A program made the position numbers and the translations under genes. The notes below the pieces were generated by a model, which made no database searches, had not been told where the DNA came from, and saw only the letters and a program-made list of their open reading frames with translations. A stretch of DNA of 64,000 nt from Pigmentiphaga litoralis (GTDB lineage: Bacteria > Pseudomonadota > Gammaproteobacteria > Burkholderiales > Burkholderiaceae_B), in NCBI RefSeq assembly GCF_013408655.1, contig NZ_JACCBP010000001.1:1612001-1676000 (forward strand), in the 5' to 3' direction. Below, piece after piece: positions 62,864 to 64,000 of the stretch (within the stretch, counting starts at the first letter, position 1; every line of letters begins with the position of its first letter).

Positions 62864-63016
62864 CGTTGTCGACTGCATCGTTGTCGACCGCAACGTTGTC
62901 GACCGCAACGGTTGTAAGCCGCAACGGTGCGGATCGCAACCATTGATTCCGGCAACCATTGATTCCGGCAACCATTGCATCCGGCAACCATTGCACTCCA
63001 CAACCATTGCATCCGC
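62864..63016. repeat. Two adjacent intergenic tandem arrays (15 bp x3, 16 bp x5)
   Basis: Three units like CGTTGTCGACCGCAA (62864-62908) are followed by five 16-base units like CAACCATTGATTCCGG (62937-63016). They fill about half of the 314-base divergent region between the AraC and monooxygenase genes, where both promoters must lie. No other clear signal was seen there. Confidence 0.92.
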
Positions 63017-63150
63017 CAACCAGACCCCTCCGCAACCCTCCACGGCAGGTGCCGGGACGAAACGTGGGGTGTTTGGCCCGGCAAGCGGTTGCCGGACCGC
63101 GAACCGTCGAGAACAATAGCGGCTTCCTTCTTCCCACCTGACGACCCGCC

Positions 63151-64000
63151 ATGACCGCCTCACCCACGCTTCATACAACCATTGTCGGCGGCGGCATTGC
63201 CGGATCCGCGCTCGCCATTGCCCTGGCCGCGGACGGGCACCGGGTCACCGTGATCGAAAAACAATCCGAATGGGCTTTCCAAAGCTCGGGCATCTTCATC
63301 TACAGCAACGGCCTGGTCGCGCTTGACCCGATCGGCGTGCTGCCCGAGATCCTGGCCGCAGGCTTCGTCGTGGAAGATGGCGAGAACCTCTATCTCGATC
63401 ACCACGGCGACCCGATTGTCGACGTGTTCTACCCCGCCGCAGAGGGCGGCCGCATTCCGCCGGTCATCGGCATCAAGCGCGCCGAGATGCATCGGGTACT
63501 GGCGACCCGCATGCAGGCCTTGGGGGTGGAAGTGCGGCTGGGCACGACCGTCGAAGCGATCGACGACACCGCGGCAGAGCACGTCAAGGTGCATACCAGC
63601 GACGGCGCGACCATCAATTGTGACCTGGTCGTCGGTGCCGATGGCATCCGGTCGCGCGTCCGCGCCCTGCTTCTGGGCGCCATCGAACCGACCTACACCG
63701 GGTTTGGCGTCTGGCGCAGCATCCACCGGCGGCCGGCCGACGTCGTCAGCAAGCTGTTGATGATGGGGGTCGGCAAACGGTTCGGCGTCATGCCGATCTC
63801 GCACGACACCCTGTATGTCTATGCCACCAGCAACGAACCTGGCCGGCCCTGGTATGCCCCTGACACCTGGCATGCGCAGATGCGCGCCAAGTTCGACGAG
63901 TTCCAGGGACCGGCGCGGCGCTACCTGGAAGAGCTGTCTCCCGCCACGGAAACGCTCTACACGTCGGTCGAAGAAGTGCGCCTGCCCCTGCCCTGGCATC
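63151..64000 (+). CDS. FAD-dependent aromatic monooxygenase (3' end cut by window)
   Basis: At least 283 residues, still open at the window end. The N-terminal dinucleotide motif TIVGGGIAGSALAIALAADGHRVTVIEK binds FAD, and the DG motif CDLVVGADGIRSRVRAL is near residue 170. This places it in the class A flavoprotein (PHBH-like) hydroxylases. The GD motif and C-terminus lie outside. Substrate unknown. Divergent from the AraC regulator gene, which is a natural candidate controller. Confidence 0.92.
   Translation, partial: MTASPTLHTTIVGGGIAGSALAIALAADGHRVTVIEKQSEWAFQSSGIFIYSNGLVALDPIGVLPEILAAGFVVEDGENLYLDHHGDPIVDVFYPAAEGGRIPPVIGIKRAEMHRVLATRMQALGVEVRLGTTVEAIDDTAAEHVKVHTSDGATINCDLVVGADGIRSRVRALLLGAIEPTYTGFGVWRSIHRRPADVVSKLLMMGVGKRFGVMPISHDTLYVYATSNEPGRPWYAPDTWHAQMRAKFDEFQGPARRYLEELSPATETLYTSVEEVRLPLPWH

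Overview
The window is a high-GC chromosomal stretch that looks like Burkholderiales (Betaproteobacteria), probably Alcaligenaceae-like (Achromobacter/Bordetella/Pigmentiphaga relatives). The basis is a Bug-type solute-binding protein, a DUF2968 protein, the fused FAD-monooxygenase/OYE aromatic-CoA enzyme, a complete Tad locus and typical codon use. This is inference from gene content; no rRNA or marker phylogeny was possible. No prophage, insertion sequence, CRISPR array or replication origin is visible. Both ends cut genes: a hybrid kinase at the left and a flavin monooxygenase at the right.

Layout. 0-6.2 kb: a signalling cluster on + (hybrid histidine kinase, CheR, CheB, response-regulator/kinase) followed by glutathionyl-hydroquinone reductase. 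6.2-9.6 kb: a nitrate-type ABC transporter behind an elaborate leader, made of an NtrC-like site, a sigma-54 promoter, an ANTAR dual-hexaloop RNA and an intrinsic terminator. 9.9-13.2 kb: Bug binding protein, HCCA-isomerase-like protein and acyl-CoA ligase. 13.3-21.2 kb (mostly -): small proteins, then RidA, acyl-CoA dehydrogenase, enoyl-CoA hydratase-like protein, MarR, SDR and a fused monooxygenase/reductase. The last six fit an aminobenzoyl-CoA or salicylyl-CoA type catabolic operon. 21.4-30.8 kb: UvrD-like helicase, DUF72 protein, two cytochrome c genes, small proteins, a methionine-aminopeptidase paralogue with a damaged metal site, and two identical tRNA-Arg(ACG) genes. 31.6-46.3 kb: a full Tad/Flp pilus locus on -, with two Flp pilins and a sigma-54 activator at its distal end. 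46.4-53.3 kb: an MHYT membrane protein, a TpsB/FhaC-like outer-membrane transporter, a 1029-residue repeat lipoprotein with its own sigma-54-like promoter, and a MarR regulator. 53.3-60.2 kb: an RND efflux system with a TetR regulator; two copies of one operator pattern (GTGAC-N14-GTCAC) flank the regulated promoters. 60.2-64 kb: a Wzy_C-type O-antigen ligase/PglL-like protein, an AraC regulator and the start of a flavin monooxygenase.

Two themes stand out. First, nitrogen and sigma-54 control: the nitrate transporter leader combines NtrC/sigma-54 initiation with ANTAR-type antitermination, and a second sigma-54-like promoter precedes the repeat lipoprotein. Second, short tandem arrays are unusually common (units of 8, 9, 15, 16, 24, 26, 28 and 138 bp), both inside genes and between them. 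Several would change protein length in frame or promoter spacing.
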